From contig DASXZJ010000003.1 in assembly GCA_036502025.1 (NCBI GenBank), positions 3,986 to 67,985 of the forward strand: DNA of 64,000 bases. The letters are read 5' to 3'. A program made the position numbers and the translations under genes. The notes beneath the pieces are model-generated. The model was given only the letters and a program-made list of their open reading frames with translations, was not told where the DNA came from and did no database searches. This document shows, piece after piece, positions 16,971-27,451 of this stretch; the stretch's first letter is position 1; every line of letters starts with the position of its first letter. The stretch comes from Bog-473 sp036502025 (GTDB lineage Bacteria > Actinomycetota > Acidimicrobiia > Acidimicrobiales > RAAP-2).

Positions 16971-18736
16971 CACGAGCCGCCGGCCACCTCAATCACGACG
17001 AGGTTGTCCTCATCGTGGACGACGATGCGGTTCTCGGCCAGTCCCTGGTCGACGTGCTGGCGCTCGAGGGCATCCGAGCGATCGCGGCCGGCCGATCCGA
17101 CGAGGCTCTTGAACTGGTCGCCCTGCACGACCCCACCGCCGTCGTCGTCGATTACCACCTGCCCGACGGGACCGGGATCGAGCTGGCCCACGCCATCAAG
17201 ACCCGCAAATCCGATACGCCTGTCCTTCTCCTCACCGGCTACGCCAGCCTCGATACGGCCATCAGTGCCGTCGGCCATCTCGACGCCTATCTGATCAAGC
17301 CGGTCGCCCCTCCGATGTTCGTCCAGGCCATCGAGAACGCTCTGGTCCGTCGACGGCTGGTGGCGGAGAACAAGAGCCTGCTCGAGCGCCTGAAGCGGGT
17401 GAACGCATACCAGGCGCTCTACGACCATCTGACCGGGCTGCCCAACCGGGCGCTCCTCGACGATCGGTTGGCCCAGGCGCTCTCCAGTTGTCAGCGCAGC
17501 GCTCGCGCCATGGCCGTGCTCTTCATTGACCTTGATGGCTTCAAGGTCGTGAACGACCTGTTCGGGCACCAGGTGGGGGATGACCTCCTCCGCGCCATGG
17601 CCTCCCGGTTGGCTGACAACTGCCGGGAATCCGACAGCGTGGCGCGGTTCGGCGGTGACGAGTTCGTGCTGGTGTGCCCGGACGTCAAGCTCTCGGCCGA
17701 TGCCTGTGTGATCGCGGCGCACCTGCTCGAGCGATTGGCCGAACCCATCACCATCGACGGCACCGCGCACTCCATCACGGCGAGCATCGGGATTGCGGTC
17801 ACCGAACCAGGGGCTCCCCTGCAAAGCGCGGAGACCCTCTTGCGCAATGCCGACACGGCCATGTACCGGGCGAAGGAAGCCGGCCGGGCGTGCTGGGAGC
17901 TGTACAACGACGACATGAGAGCCCGGGTCATGGAGCGCTTCGAGATCGAGCGTGGTCTGCGGAACGCGCTGGAGGAGAGCGGCTTCTCAGTCGTCTACCA
18001 GCCCCTGGTCGATATCCAGTCGGGAGCCATGGTGGGCGCCGAAGCACTGGTGCGCTGGGAGCGTTCCGGATACGGGTCGCTGCTGCCGGGCGCGTTCCTT
18101 CCCGTGGCCGAGAATTCGGGCCTGATCGTGCCCATCGGGATGTGGGTGCTGAATGAGACCCTGGCTGAACTGGCCAGATGGCAGGCGGAGAAGGCCCTGC
18201 CGGCGGGGTTCCGGCTGTGGGTCAACGTGTCGCCACAACAGCTGGTCAATCCCCACTTTGCCGAGATCGTGCACGAGCGGTTGGAGACGTACGGAGTGTC
18301 TCCTGAATTTCTCGGGATTGAAATTCTCGAGGAGGCCCTCCTCGACGTGGGGGCGACGGAGAAGGTCATGAGCGAGTTGCGTTCGATGGGCGTCGGGCTC
18401 AACCTCGATGACTTCGGGGCGGGTCACTCGAACCTGTGGTGGCTCCAGGAGTTGCCCATCACCGGGCTCAAGATCGATCGCCGTTTTGTCGCCACCCTCG
18501 ACGTCGCCGGCGATGTCCGCGGCTCGGCCATCGTGAACGGCCTGATCGGTTTGGCGCACTCGCTCGGCATGACGGTGGTCGCCGAAGGCGTGGAGCGGGA
18601 CACCCAGGCCGAGTCCCTTCGGTCCATGGGCTGCGAGCTCGCTCAGGGCTTCCTCTACGGCCACCCCGGGTCCGGCGAGCAGCTGTGGCGCATGAGCGGC
18701 GAGCGGGCGCGCACGGCCGCCGCAATGTCCCAGTGA
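16967..18736 (+). CDS. Receiver-GGDEF-EAL response regulator (cyclic-di-GMP turnover)
   Basis: A 589-residue regulator with three domains. The receiver (1-130) has D62 in VVVDYHLPDG and K111. The GGDEF domain (~148-315) has an intact GGDEF at 229-233 and an inhibitory-site RESD at 220-223, five residues before it, so product-inhibited diguanylate cyclase activity is expected. The EAL domain (~325-570) has EALVRW at 359-364, N420, E452, DDFG 481-484, K502 and E540. In the EAL part the usual ExTE motif reads EILE and the loop-6 DFGTGYSS reads DFGAGHSN, so phosphodiesterase activity may be altered. GTG 16967 overlaps the previous stop. Phosphorylation of D62 by the upstream kinase probably sets the balance. 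Confidence 0.92.
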   Translation: MTRAAGHLNHDEVVLIVDDDAVLGQSLVDVLALEGIRAIAAGRSDEALELVALHDPTAVVVDYHLPDGTGIELAHAIKTRKSDTPVLLLTGYASLDTAISAVGHLDAYLIKPVAPPMFVQAIENALVRRRLVAENKSLLERLKRVNAYQALYDHLTGLPNRALLDDRLAQALSSCQRSARAMAVLFIDLDGFKVVNDLFGHQVGDDLLRAMASRLADNCRESDSVARFGGDEFVLVCPDVKLSADACVIAAHLLERLAEPITIDGTAHSITASIGIAVTEPGAPLQSAETLLRNADTAMYRAKEAGRACWELYNDDMRARVMERFEIERGLRNALEESGFSVVYQPLVDIQSGAMVGAEALVRWERSGYGSLLPGAFLPVAENSGLIVPIGMWVLNETLAELARWQAEKALPAGFRLWVNVSPQQLVNPHFAEIVHERLETYGVSPEFLGIEILEEALLDVGATEKVMSELRSMGVGLNLDDFGAGHSNLWWLQELPITGLKIDRRFVATLDVAGDVRGSAIVNGLIGLAHSLGMTVVAEGVERDTQAESLRSMGCELAQGFLYGHPGSGEQLWRMSGERARTAAAMSQ

Positions 18737-19303
18737 CCGTTTGAGGCCACCCACCCCAGCCTCACTACAGGACGGGGCTGGGCAGATCCAGCGTGCCTCG
18801 TGACGCGCGTGCGATCGCTGAACCAACCCTCCATGGTCTCGTCAGCCAGATTCGTAGCCCTCCCCGGGTCATCGGGCTCCCAGCGCCTTCGGCCACCCTT
18901 CGAGCACCACGGGGAAGTCCTTCTTCGGCAGTGGTACGCCGGAGGGATCACCTGCCTGGCCGCTGGCCACCAGGGCACGCGTGGCGCCGCCTTCCCGATG
19001 AAGGTGAGCTTTGTCGTGCCCCGAGCCGTACAACGAAGGACGCCCACTTCTGGAAGCACCCCCATCTTCTCCTCGACGATGACGGCGAACGACCCCATCA
19101 ACAGCAGGTCGGCCCACGCGACAATCTCGTACTCAATAATGCGTACCTTGTCCGCCACAACGAGAAATCCGCCCTCTCAAAGTTGAGATGGCCCCATCAT
19201 GGCCATCGCGGGGCGAACCTGGACAGGTGGGAAGAGAACGTTCGCGTGGGCGTCACGCGCTGTTCGCGCCACAACGCGGACTGACGGCGACGAGTCGCTA
19301 CCC
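18737..19303. other. Stretch without an intact gene; possible decayed minus-strand gene
   Basis: It lies between the convergent signalling operon and the GH3 gene. On the minus strand, a frame from 19158 begins MADKVRIIEYEIVAWADLLL and reads protein-like until about residue 60, then turns Arg/Cys-rich. From roughly there a second frame reads more naturally (GDPSGVPLPKKDFPVVLEGW + PKALG). Together they suggest one ancestral reading frame broken by a shift. I recognise no family. The AT content around 19080-19180 is higher than in the flanking genes. Confidence 0.35.
18755..18782 (+). terminator. Candidate hairpin after the signalling operon
   Basis: An inverted repeat, CCCAGCC (18755-18761) and GGCTGGG (18776-18782), starts 18 bases after the last stop. 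The stem is seven base pairs with a 14-base loop and no U tract. Position supports a terminator; structure is only moderate. Confidence 0.4.
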
Positions 19304-21622
19304 CTATCCCAACCCGGTCAGCGTCAAGCCGGCATTGGCATTGGGCAAGGCCGCGTCGACCGGGCAGCGGACGCCGTCCTGGGCGGCCACGATGTGGGCC
19401 TTGCTGGGTGGTGGTGGCGACGGTGCCGCCGGGGTGCTCGACCCGGTGGGGAACGTGCTGGTCGACTGGTAGCTGCCCGTGAGCGGGAGGGAGGCGGACG
19501 AGTCGCCCACGTGGATCCCGAAGGTGCCGGCCGGGGCCATCCAGCGATTCTGGGTGGCGTCCCAGTAGGAGAGGTCGCGCGGGGTGAGCGTGAACGACAC
19601 CTGGGCCGACTGCCCCGGGTTGAGATTCACCCGCTCGAAGCCCTTCAGTTGGAGTGGCGGTTCGCCGGCTATCGGTGGATCGGTGACGTAGAGCTGGGCG
19701 ACGTCGGCTCCGGGGCGCGAGCCCGTGTTGGTGACCTCCGCGGTCACTTCCACGTTCCCGTTCCCGCTTTCGGGCGAGACCGCCAGGTCGGAGTAGCCGA
19801 AGGTCGTGTACGAGAGGCCGAATCCGAACGGGAAGAGCGGGGTGAGGTCCTGAGCGTCGTACCAGCGGTAGCCGACGTCCAGGCCCTCGGAGTAGTGGGC
19901 TCCGAGCACGCCGGGCCACTGAAGGGGGGTGGACGCGGGCACTTGCGCGAGGCTGGTGGGGAAGGTCACCGGCAGCTTTCCCGACGGATCGACGTCACCG
20001 AAGAGCAAGGCGGCGACGGCCGTGCCGTCCGCCTCGCCCGGGTACCACGCCTCGAGGACGCCGGCTACCTGAGACAGCCACGGCATGGTGACGGGATTGC
20101 CGGTGTTGAGCACGACGATGGTGTGCGGGTTGGCCGCGGCCACCGCGCTGATCATCTGGTTCGTCTCCTCGGGCAGGGTGATGGTGCTCAGGTCCTCCCC
20201 CTCACCGGCCTGCACGCCGGCAAAGACGATGGCGTCGTCGGCGCCACGGGCTGCGGCCGCCGCGGCCGACGGCGAAGTCCCGCCGTTGTAGGTGACGTGG
20301 ACGCCGGCGCCGCCGCGCTCGGTAATGCCCTGTAGCGGGGTGACGGTGAAGGGCGCGTCGACCGCGGCGCTCCCGGAGCCGCCGGTGATCGGCTTGGTCG
20401 CGTCCGTGCCGATCACCGCGATGGAGTGGATCGACGGCCCGAGCGGCAGTGTGCCTGCCGCGTTCTTGAGGAGAACCGAACCCTCCTCAGCGGTGTACTG
20501 GGCGACAAATTGGTGGGCCGGCGTCGTGCCCACCGTCGATGGGTTCCCGGTGGGTGGATCGTCGACGATGCCTGCGGCGAACTCGGAGGCCAGGACGCGC
20601 TCCACCATGTTGTCGAGGGTCGACTCGGGAACGACGCCGCGGTTGATGTCGGCCGGGAGGGCCGTGCCGAAGTAGCAGGTGTCGGGCATCTCCACGTCGA
20701 GGCCGGCCTGGGCGGCGCTGGCCGCACTGGTCGTGGCGAACCAGTCGGAGGTGACGAATCCGGTGAAGCCCCACTGCTCCGAGAGCGTCTGGGTGAGGAG
20801 GAAGGTGTTGTCGCAGGCGGGCGTCCCGTTGATCGAGCTGTAGGCGCACATGACCGAATCGACGTGCGCATCGCTCACAGCGGCCTCGAAGGCCGGGAGG
20901 TAGATCTCCTCCATCGTCCGCGTGCTGACGACGGCATTGTCGAGAGCGCTGTCGCGGAGGGTCTCCTGGTTGTAGACGGCGAAATGCTTCACTTCGGCCA
21001 TCACCCCTTGGCTCTGGATGCCGTCGATCTCGGCCACCGCGAGAGCGGAGGTGAGGTAGGGGTCCTCACCCAGCGACTCGAAGGCGCGCCCCCAGCGTGG
21101 ATCGCGGACGATGTTGACCGTCGGGCCGAGGGACACCGACGCCCCCTTGGACCGAACCTCGGATCCGATCGCCGTCCCGTAGGCACCGGCCAGCGCGGGG
21201 TCCCAGGTCGAGGCCAGCGCTTCGGGAGCCGGGAGCTGGGTCACCCCGGTCAGACCGTCGCCGACACCGGCCGGACCATCGACAAAGCCCAGGGCGGGCA
21301 GGCACAGACGGGGAAGGGCGGGGATGAGGCCGGCGTACTCCGGCCCGGTGAGATGACCCTTCTCGACGTTGGCGACACCGTGGATCATGTCCAGCTTCTC
21401 GGTCTGGGTCATCTGGGACACGACCTCATTGGCTCGCGTGCCGGCCGCCGCGGTGGATCCGACCCACGGGCACCGCGCGGGGGGAGAGCCGGTGGCGGCT
21501 CGGGCGCTGGATGCGGGTGGGCCGGCCGCCGCATGGGCGCAGAGCGGGATGAGGAGAATGATGGAGCCGATCGAGGCGGCCACGCCGCCTCCCGCCACCC
21601 GCCTGCGTCGAACTGCCGCCAC
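19304..21622 (-). CDS. Secreted glycoside hydrolase family 3 (beta-glucosidase-like)
   Basis: A ~772-residue exported enzyme. A hydrophobic export segment (ASIGSIILLIPLCAHAAA) follows the start. The (beta/alpha)8 domain shows NIVRDPRWGRAFESLGEDP, EVKHFAVYNQE (substrate-binding KH) and FVTSDWFATTSA, with the SDW Asp as nucleophile. The alpha/beta sandwich follows (SVLLKNAAGTLPL, AVIGTDATKPITGGSG), then PFGFGLSYTTF and a fibronectin-III-like domain. The family releases terminal beta-linked sugars, probably from plant or microbial glucans. The open frame runs 148 codons further upstream, but that part is antisense to exonuclease III and Ser/Thr-rich, so I start at GTG 21622. GTG 21598 is an alternative. 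Confidence 0.88.
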   Translation of the reverse strand: MAAVRRRRVAGGGVAASIGSIILLIPLCAHAAAGPPASSARAATGSPPARCPWVGSTAAAGTRANEVVSQMTQTEKLDMIHGVANVEKGHLTGPEYAGLIPALPRLCLPALGFVDGPAGVGDGLTGVTQLPAPEALASTWDPALAGAYGTAIGSEVRSKGASVSLGPTVNIVRDPRWGRAFESLGEDPYLTSALAVAEIDGIQSQGVMAEVKHFAVYNQETLRDSALDNAVVSTRTMEEIYLPAFEAAVSDAHVDSVMCAYSSINGTPACDNTFLLTQTLSEQWGFTGFVTSDWFATTSAASAAQAGLDVEMPDTCYFGTALPADINRGVVPESTLDNMVERVLASEFAAGIVDDPPTGNPSTVGTTPAHQFVAQYTAEEGSVLLKNAAGTLPLGPSIHSIAVIGTDATKPITGGSGSAAVDAPFTVTPLQGITERGGAGVHVTYNGGTSPSAAAAAARGADDAIVFAGVQAGEGEDLSTITLPEETNQMISAVAAANPHTIVVLNTGNPVTMPWLSQVAGVLEAWYPGEADGTAVAALLFGDVDPSGKLPVTFPTSLAQVPASTPLQWPGVLGAHYSEGLDVGYRWYDAQDLTPLFPFGFGLSYTTFGYSDLAVSPESGNGNVEVTAEVTNTGSRPGADVAQLYVTDPPIAGEPPLQLKGFERVNLNPGQSAQVSFTLTPRDLSYWDATQNRWMAPAGTFGIHVGDSSASLPLTGSYQSTSTFPTGSSTPAAPSPPPPSKAHIVAAQDGVRCPVDAALPNANAGLTLTGLG

Positions 21623-21682
21623 GGCCCACTGTCTATCGGTTCGGGCCCGGCGCTGCCTGCGGCCCGGCCCGTCGCCCGTTGT

Positions 21683-21688
21683 TACATT
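21683..21688 (+). promoter_or_regulatory. -10 hexamer for leaderless exonuclease III
   Basis: TACATT ends seven bases before GTG 21696, and no Shine-Dalgarno site precedes that codon. This places transcription start at or next to the start codon and favours 21696 over the GTG at 21690. Confidence 0.5.
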
Positions 21689-21695
21689 CGTGTCC

Positions 21696-22499
21696 GTGCG
21701 CCTGGTCTCGTGGAACATCAACGGCATTCGGGCCGTCACCGAGAAGGGGCTCTTCGCGACGTTTGTGGACGACCTCGCGCCCGATGTGATCTGCCTGCAG
21801 GAGACCAAGGCGCAGCCGTCCCAGGTCGACGTCGGCCTGCCCGGCTTCGAGCAGCACTGGAACTCCGCTGAGAAGAAGGGGTACTCCGGCACCGCGATCT
21901 TCACCAGGCCCACACCGCTCGAGGTGACGGATGGACTGCCGCCCGAGGTCATTTCCCGGAACCGCGTGGTGGGCGATCGCTTCGGCGATCCCACGCTCGA
22001 AGGGCGCGTCGTGACCGCCGAGTACGAGCAGTTCTTCCTCGTCACCGTGTACACCCCCAACGTCAAAGACGACCTGGGCCGGCTCGCGCTACGCCACGAG
22101 CAGTGGGATCCGGCCTTCCTGGCCTACGTCGACGGCCTCCAGAAGACCAAGCCGGTTGTCTTCTGCGGCGATCTGAACGTGGCGCACACACCGGATGATC
22201 TGGCCAACCCGACGACGAACGAGGGCAAGAAGGGCTTCACCGCCGAGGAGCGCCAGGGCTTCGAGGGGTTCATCGACGCCGGGTTCGTCGACACGTTCCG
22301 TCTGTTCCACCAAGGCAACGGCTACTACACGTGGTGGAGGCACTTCGCGAACGCCAGGGCACGCAACGTGGGATGGAGGATCGACTACTTCATGGTCTCG
22401 GAGAGCCTGACGTCACGGGTCAGCGCGGCCGACATCCATCCGGACATTCTGGGCAGCGACCACTGCCCGGTCAGCCTCACCCTCGACCTGCCCGGTTAG
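21696..22499 (+). CDS. xth: Exodeoxyribonuclease III / AP endonuclease
   Basis: A 267-residue Mg-dependent DNA repair nuclease that cleaves at abasic sites and removes 3' nucleotides. Motifs in order: RLVSWNINGIRAV at the N-terminus, ICLQETK with the metal Glu, GYSGTAIFTR, the catalytic-loop TVYTPN, CGDLNVAHTPDDLANP, GWRIDYFMVS, and the C-terminal LGSDHCPVSLTL with the catalytic Asp-His. The length equals the usual ~260-270. It is divergent from the GH3 gene with 73 bases between starts and is followed 27 bases later by a DUF2332 gene on the same strand. All catalytic residues are intact. Confidence 0.95.
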   Translation: MRLVSWNINGIRAVTEKGLFATFVDDLAPDVICLQETKAQPSQVDVGLPGFEQHWNSAEKKGYSGTAIFTRPTPLEVTDGLPPEVISRNRVVGDRFGDPTLEGRVVTAEYEQFFLVTVYTPNVKDDLGRLALRHEQWDPAFLAYVDGLQKTKPVVFCGDLNVAHTPDDLANPTTNEGKKGFTAEERQGFEGFIDAGFVDTFRLFHQGNGYYTWWRHFANARARNVGWRIDYFMVSESLTSRVSAADIHPDILGSDHCPVSLTLDLPG

Positions 22500-22526
22500 C
22501 CGGGTCGGCGGTGCGGTCGTGGGAAA

Positions 22527-23594
22527 ATGCCCGAGATGAGCGACCAGACCGACGACTTCGTGCACATGTGGGAGTGGTTCTCGACGCACTGCCATGGCTA
22601 TTCACCCCTTTACGAGCGGATCTCCCTCGCCGTGGCCGGGGACCGCGACCTGCTCGACGCCCTGCGCGGCGCGCCTCCCGACGCGCACCTGCCGCCCGCC
22701 CTCCTGGCCGCGGTCCACTATCTCCTGCTTGAGGGGGAGGATCATCCCCTGGCTGACGTCTACGCCGCTCGTTCGGATGCCGACCCGGGTCCACTATTCC
22801 TCGACCTGTGCCGCACGCGGCGCGAGGAGGTCATGGCGCTGCTGGCCACCCGGCGCATCCAGACCAACGACTGCGGTCGCAGTGCGCTGATCGCGCCCGG
22901 TCTGACCTGGGCGGCCTCCCGCCACCCGGGGCCGCTGGCGCTGGTGGACGTGGGCGCCAGCGCTGGGCTCAACCTGCTGCTCGACCAGTACCGGATCGAC
23001 TACGGCGCGCACGGTGTCACGGGGCCGCCCGAGTCCCCGGTCGAGATCGCCTGCCGGGTCAGGGGGGGTGACCCGCCGATTGCCGGTCGCCTGCCCAGCC
23101 TGGCCGCCCGGGTCGGCATCGACCGTTCGCCGATCGACCTCTCCGATGCCGGCGACGCCCGGTGGTTGCTGGCGTGCGTGTGGCCCGACACCGATCGGCT
23201 CGAGCGGACGGCGGCATCGATTCGCCTGGCGCAGGGCGACCCGCCCCGTGTGGTGGTGGGAGAGGCCAACGACGTCCTGCCGCAGGTGCTGGCCGATCTC
23301 CCCGACGGCGCCACCGCCGCCGTCGTGACCACGTGGGTGTTCGCCTACTTCTCGCTCCATGACCGCCAGCGCTTCGTGGAGCTGCTGGCTACCGCATCGT
23401 CCAACCGGCCCATCGTCTGGGTGAGCGCCGAGAGCGCCGGGGTGGTCGAGGCCTTCGCGTCCGAGTCCGTGGCCGGTCACGACCACTCGGCCTCGGACGT
23501 GCTCGGCGCGGTCTCATTCGATCGCGGGTCGCGACGCGTCGACCTCCTTGCCTTCGTCCAGGAGCACGGGGCGTGGGTTGATTGGCGAGCCTGA
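22527..23594 (+). CDS. DUF2332 family protein
   Basis: A 355-residue soluble protein of the DUF2332 family, common in Actinobacteria and some Proteobacteria, with no established biochemical role. Characteristic stretches are YSPLYERISLAVAGD, LLAAVHYLLLEGEDHPLADVYA, QTNDCGRSALIAPGL and LVDVGASAGLNLLLDQYRIDYG; the last resembles a nucleotide- or SAM-binding glycine loop, so a methyltransferase-like fold is plausible. ATG 22527 or ATG 22536 could start it. It follows exonuclease III by 27 bases and may share its transcript, but no functional link is known. Confidence 0.85.
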   Translation: MPEMSDQTDDFVHMWEWFSTHCHGYSPLYERISLAVAGDRDLLDALRGAPPDAHLPPALLAAVHYLLLEGEDHPLADVYAARSDADPGPLFLDLCRTRREEVMALLATRRIQTNDCGRSALIAPGLTWAASRHPGPLALVDVGASAGLNLLLDQYRIDYGAHGVTGPPESPVEIACRVRGGDPPIAGRLPSLAARVGIDRSPIDLSDAGDARWLLACVWPDTDRLERTAASIRLAQGDPPRVVVGEANDVLPQVLADLPDGATAAVVTTWVFAYFSLHDRQRFVELLATASSNRPIVWVSAESAGVVEAFASESVAGHDHSASDVLGAVSFDRGSRRVDLLAFVQEHGAWVDWRA

Positions 23595-23597
23595 CCC

Positions 23598-24107
23598 TCA
23601 GGCCGTCTCTGGAACGAAGGCGCCAACCACCTCGGCCACCTTCTCCTTGGCTTTGGCCATGCCGAGGGTCGCCATCTCGAAGGCCACCCGCATGCCGGTG
23701 GTCTCCGAGAGGAGCAGGAACACGGTGGCCGTCGCCTTGCCCTGCGTCACCCGCACCCGCAGCCCTTCCCGGGGGATCCGAGCCAGCTCCTTCTTGATCT
23801 TCACCCGCCCCCAGAACGGCTTCCACTTGAAGAAGTAGACCGACGAGCCTGTCAGGGCCACCGCGAAGCTCTGGGGCAGCCGGATGTCCTTCCCCTCCGG
23901 CTGCTCGACCCGGCCCCGCGTCGAACCAGAGACCGTGAAGGTGCCGTCTCCTCCCGCCGCGGACATTCCCAGTTTGAACGCCTCCGACGTGAAGAGCCGC
24001 GACATCGAGCCGACCGGGCTGCCGATGGTCGCCACGACCAGCGGCCCGTCGATCAGCGCCGCGACGCCCTTCTCCAGGTTCTCCTGATAGCGCGTTGCCA
24101 TGGACAT
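23598..24107 (-). CDS. Small conserved-looking protein of unknown function
   Basis: A 169-residue soluble protein without signal peptide or membrane segment. The centre alternates beta-strand-like stretches (GTFTVSGSTRGRV, SFAVALTGSSVYFFKWKPFWG, LRVRVTQGKATATVFLLLSE) and ends in a helix (ATLGMAKAKEKVAEVVGAFV). This pattern could be a PH- or lipid-binding-like beta fold, but I recognise no family. It lies 31 bases downstream of the SRPBCC gene on the same strand, so the two are probably co-transcribed. Confidence 0.7.
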   Translation of the reverse strand: MSMATRYQENLEKGVAALIDGPLVVATIGSPVGSMSRLFTSEAFKLGMSAAGGDGTFTVSGSTRGRVEQPEGKDIRLPQSFAVALTGSSVYFFKWKPFWGRVKIKKELARIPREGLRVRVTQGKATATVFLLLSETTGMRVAFEMATLGMAKAKEKVAEVVGAFVPETA

Positions 24108-24138
24108 CGGTTCGGTCCTTCCTGTTCGGGTTCCGCGG

Positions 24139-24588
24139 CTACTCGACCTCGGCCTTGATGCGCTCGAGGGTGGTCCGCATGTCGTTGCGGTTGGTCCGCC
24201 CCCTCGACCAGCCCAGGACGGCCCAGTAGAGGCGGAGCAACGCCGTCTGGGTCAGCGCGAAGGATTCGGTCACGTCGGTGCCGTCCCCGCTCGGATCGAG
24301 GCGGTAGCTCCACACGTTCAGGGGCTTCTCACCGGAGCCGACCCCGAACGCGAAGGCGCGCTCGGGGACGCACTCGGTGACGGTGCAGGTCGTCCAGTAG
24401 ACGGGACCCCAGCCGTTGCGCTTGACGTGGCCACGGAACTTCGCCCCCACGGCGGGGCCGGTCGCCCCCTCGAGCCATTCCGCCTCGAACGTCTCCGGGC
24501 TGTAACGGCCGATCTTGGTGACGTCGCTGACCAGGTCCCAGATCTTCGCCGCCGGAGCCGCCATGTGCACGGTGACCGAATCTTGCAT
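24139..24588 (-). CDS. SRPBCC/polyketide-cyclase-like lipid-binding protein
   Basis: A 149-residue START/Bet v1-fold protein. It has the usual opening DSVTVHMAAPAAKIWDLVSD, the mid strand FRGHVKRNGWGPVYWTTCTV, the later strand WSYRLDPSGDGTDVTESFAL, and a long C-terminal helix (RGRTNRNDMRTTLERIKAEV). The fold makes a deep hydrophobic cavity for lipids or polyketides; the ligand is unknown. The frame is open to 24660 but that would overlap the divergent EttA start; ATG 24588 preceded by TATGGT (24595-24600) is the better start. It probably forms an operon with the 169-residue protein downstream. Confidence 0.85.
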   Translation of the reverse strand: MQDSVTVHMAAPAAKIWDLVSDVTKIGRYSPETFEAEWLEGATGPAVGAKFRGHVKRNGWGPVYWTTCTVTECVPERAFAFGVGSGEKPLNVWSYRLDPSGDGTDVTESFALTQTALLRLYWAVLGWSRGRTNRNDMRTTLERIKAEVE

Positions 24589-24594
24589 CGCGTC

Positions 24595-24600
24595 ACCATA
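24595..24600 (-). promoter_or_regulatory. -10 hexamer for the SRPBCC gene (leaderless)
   Basis: The minus strand reads TATGGT, ending six bases before ATG 24588. No Shine-Dalgarno site is present, so the transcript is probably leaderless. Confidence 0.5.
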
Positions 24601-24658
24601 CGGCTGATCTACCAGGGTCTGCGCTCCGGATGTTCCCCGGTGGGCCACACTGGTTGGC

Positions 24659-26313
<1,655 letters not shown>

Positions 26314-26338
<25 letters not shown>

Positions 26339-27303
26339 CCTGAACTGGCCAGCGCGCGGCGCTTCTCGACGATGGCCAGACGCGGCCAGTGCACCTCGGT
26401 GGCCCAGCCCAGCTGCTCGAAGATCCGTATGGTCCGGGCCGCGATGTCGACCTGACCCGCATCGACGCCGTGGCGGGCCGAGCGGGGGAAGGCATGGTGG
26501 GCGTTGTGCCACGATTCGCCGAAGCTGACGATGGCCAGCGGCGAGAAGTTCGTGCTCCGGTCCTTGTCGCCGAAGGGCTGGCGGCCGAAGGTGTGGCAGA
26601 CGGAATTGGTGGCCCAGGTCACGTGGTGGAGGACGGCGACGCGCACGACGCCGCCCCAGAGACCGGCCAGGAGCGCCCCCCAGATGGTGCCGGTGACGAG
26701 CCCGCCGATGGCGGCCGGGAGGGCGAAGGACAGCACGGTCCACAGCACCACCGTGCGGGTGACGAAGGCGATGTCACGGTCCTCGAGGAGGTCCCGGCTC
26801 CACCGCTCGGCGTTCACCTCGTTGTGCACGAACAGCCAACCGGCGTGGGCATGCCAGAAGCCGAGCAGCTGGTGGCCGGCTCCGGGACCCGTGGGAGTGG
26901 GCGAGTGGGGGTCGCCGGGACGGTCGGTGTAGGCGTGATGACGGCGGTGTTGCGAGACCCAGCTGGTCACCGAGCCCTCGACCCCCATGGTCCCGGCAAT
27001 GGCCAGGGCCACCTTCAGCCACCGGGCCGCCACGAAGCTCCGGTGGGTCAAGAGGCGGTGGAAACCCACACACAGCCCGAGGCCGGTGACCGCGTACATC
27101 CCGACCGCCAAGCCGAGATCGAGCCAGCCGATGCCGTGGTTCCAAAAGATCAAGATGGCCAGGACGAGGGCGACCAGGGGCAGAGCAACCAGGAGTCCCG
27201 CGCCGAATAGTTGGCCCCTGGAGGCGCTCAGCGGTGCCTCGGCCGGGACAGCGGCCGTCTCGGGCACGTCCAGCAGTGGTCTTGGGGGTGAGACGATCGT
27301 CAC
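26314..27303 (-). CDS. Membrane acyl-CoA desaturase (delta-9 type)
   Basis: A 329-residue integral membrane di-iron desaturase that introduces a cis double bond into a fatty acyl chain. The three histidine boxes are HRLLTH (82-87), HRRHH (119-123) and HNAHH (266-270). Hydrophobic blocks around 32-53, 62-80, 95-108, 180-200 and 205-225 give the usual membrane pairs. The start is GTG 27303. The 3' end overlaps the convergent ettA gene by 25 bases, and the protein may have gained its Ser-rich C-terminus that way. It is divergent from a secreted GH5 gene. An electron donor is not adjacent; the reductase at 35.6-36.7 kb belongs to another desaturase. Confidence 0.92.
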
Positions 27304-27451
27304 TCTGAGTCCAATCGATGTCGTGCATCATCGGGAGTTCGGATCTTTCTTCCGGCCCAACAGGTCAAGCGTAATCGCACCGGGTCACCCTCTATATGGC
27401 GGGGCACCGATCCGGTCCTGACCAGGGACCGCACCCTAAGGTGTGGCGCCA

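Noticed and set aside
21623..22066. N-terminal extension of the GH3 gene by 148 codons
   Set aside because: It is antisense to the exonuclease III gene, and the signal peptide lies after GTG 21622.
22491..22504. CCCGG-TTAG-CCGGG hairpin at the exonuclease III stop as terminator
   Set aside because: It includes the stop codon, has no U tract, and a same-strand gene follows after 27 bases.
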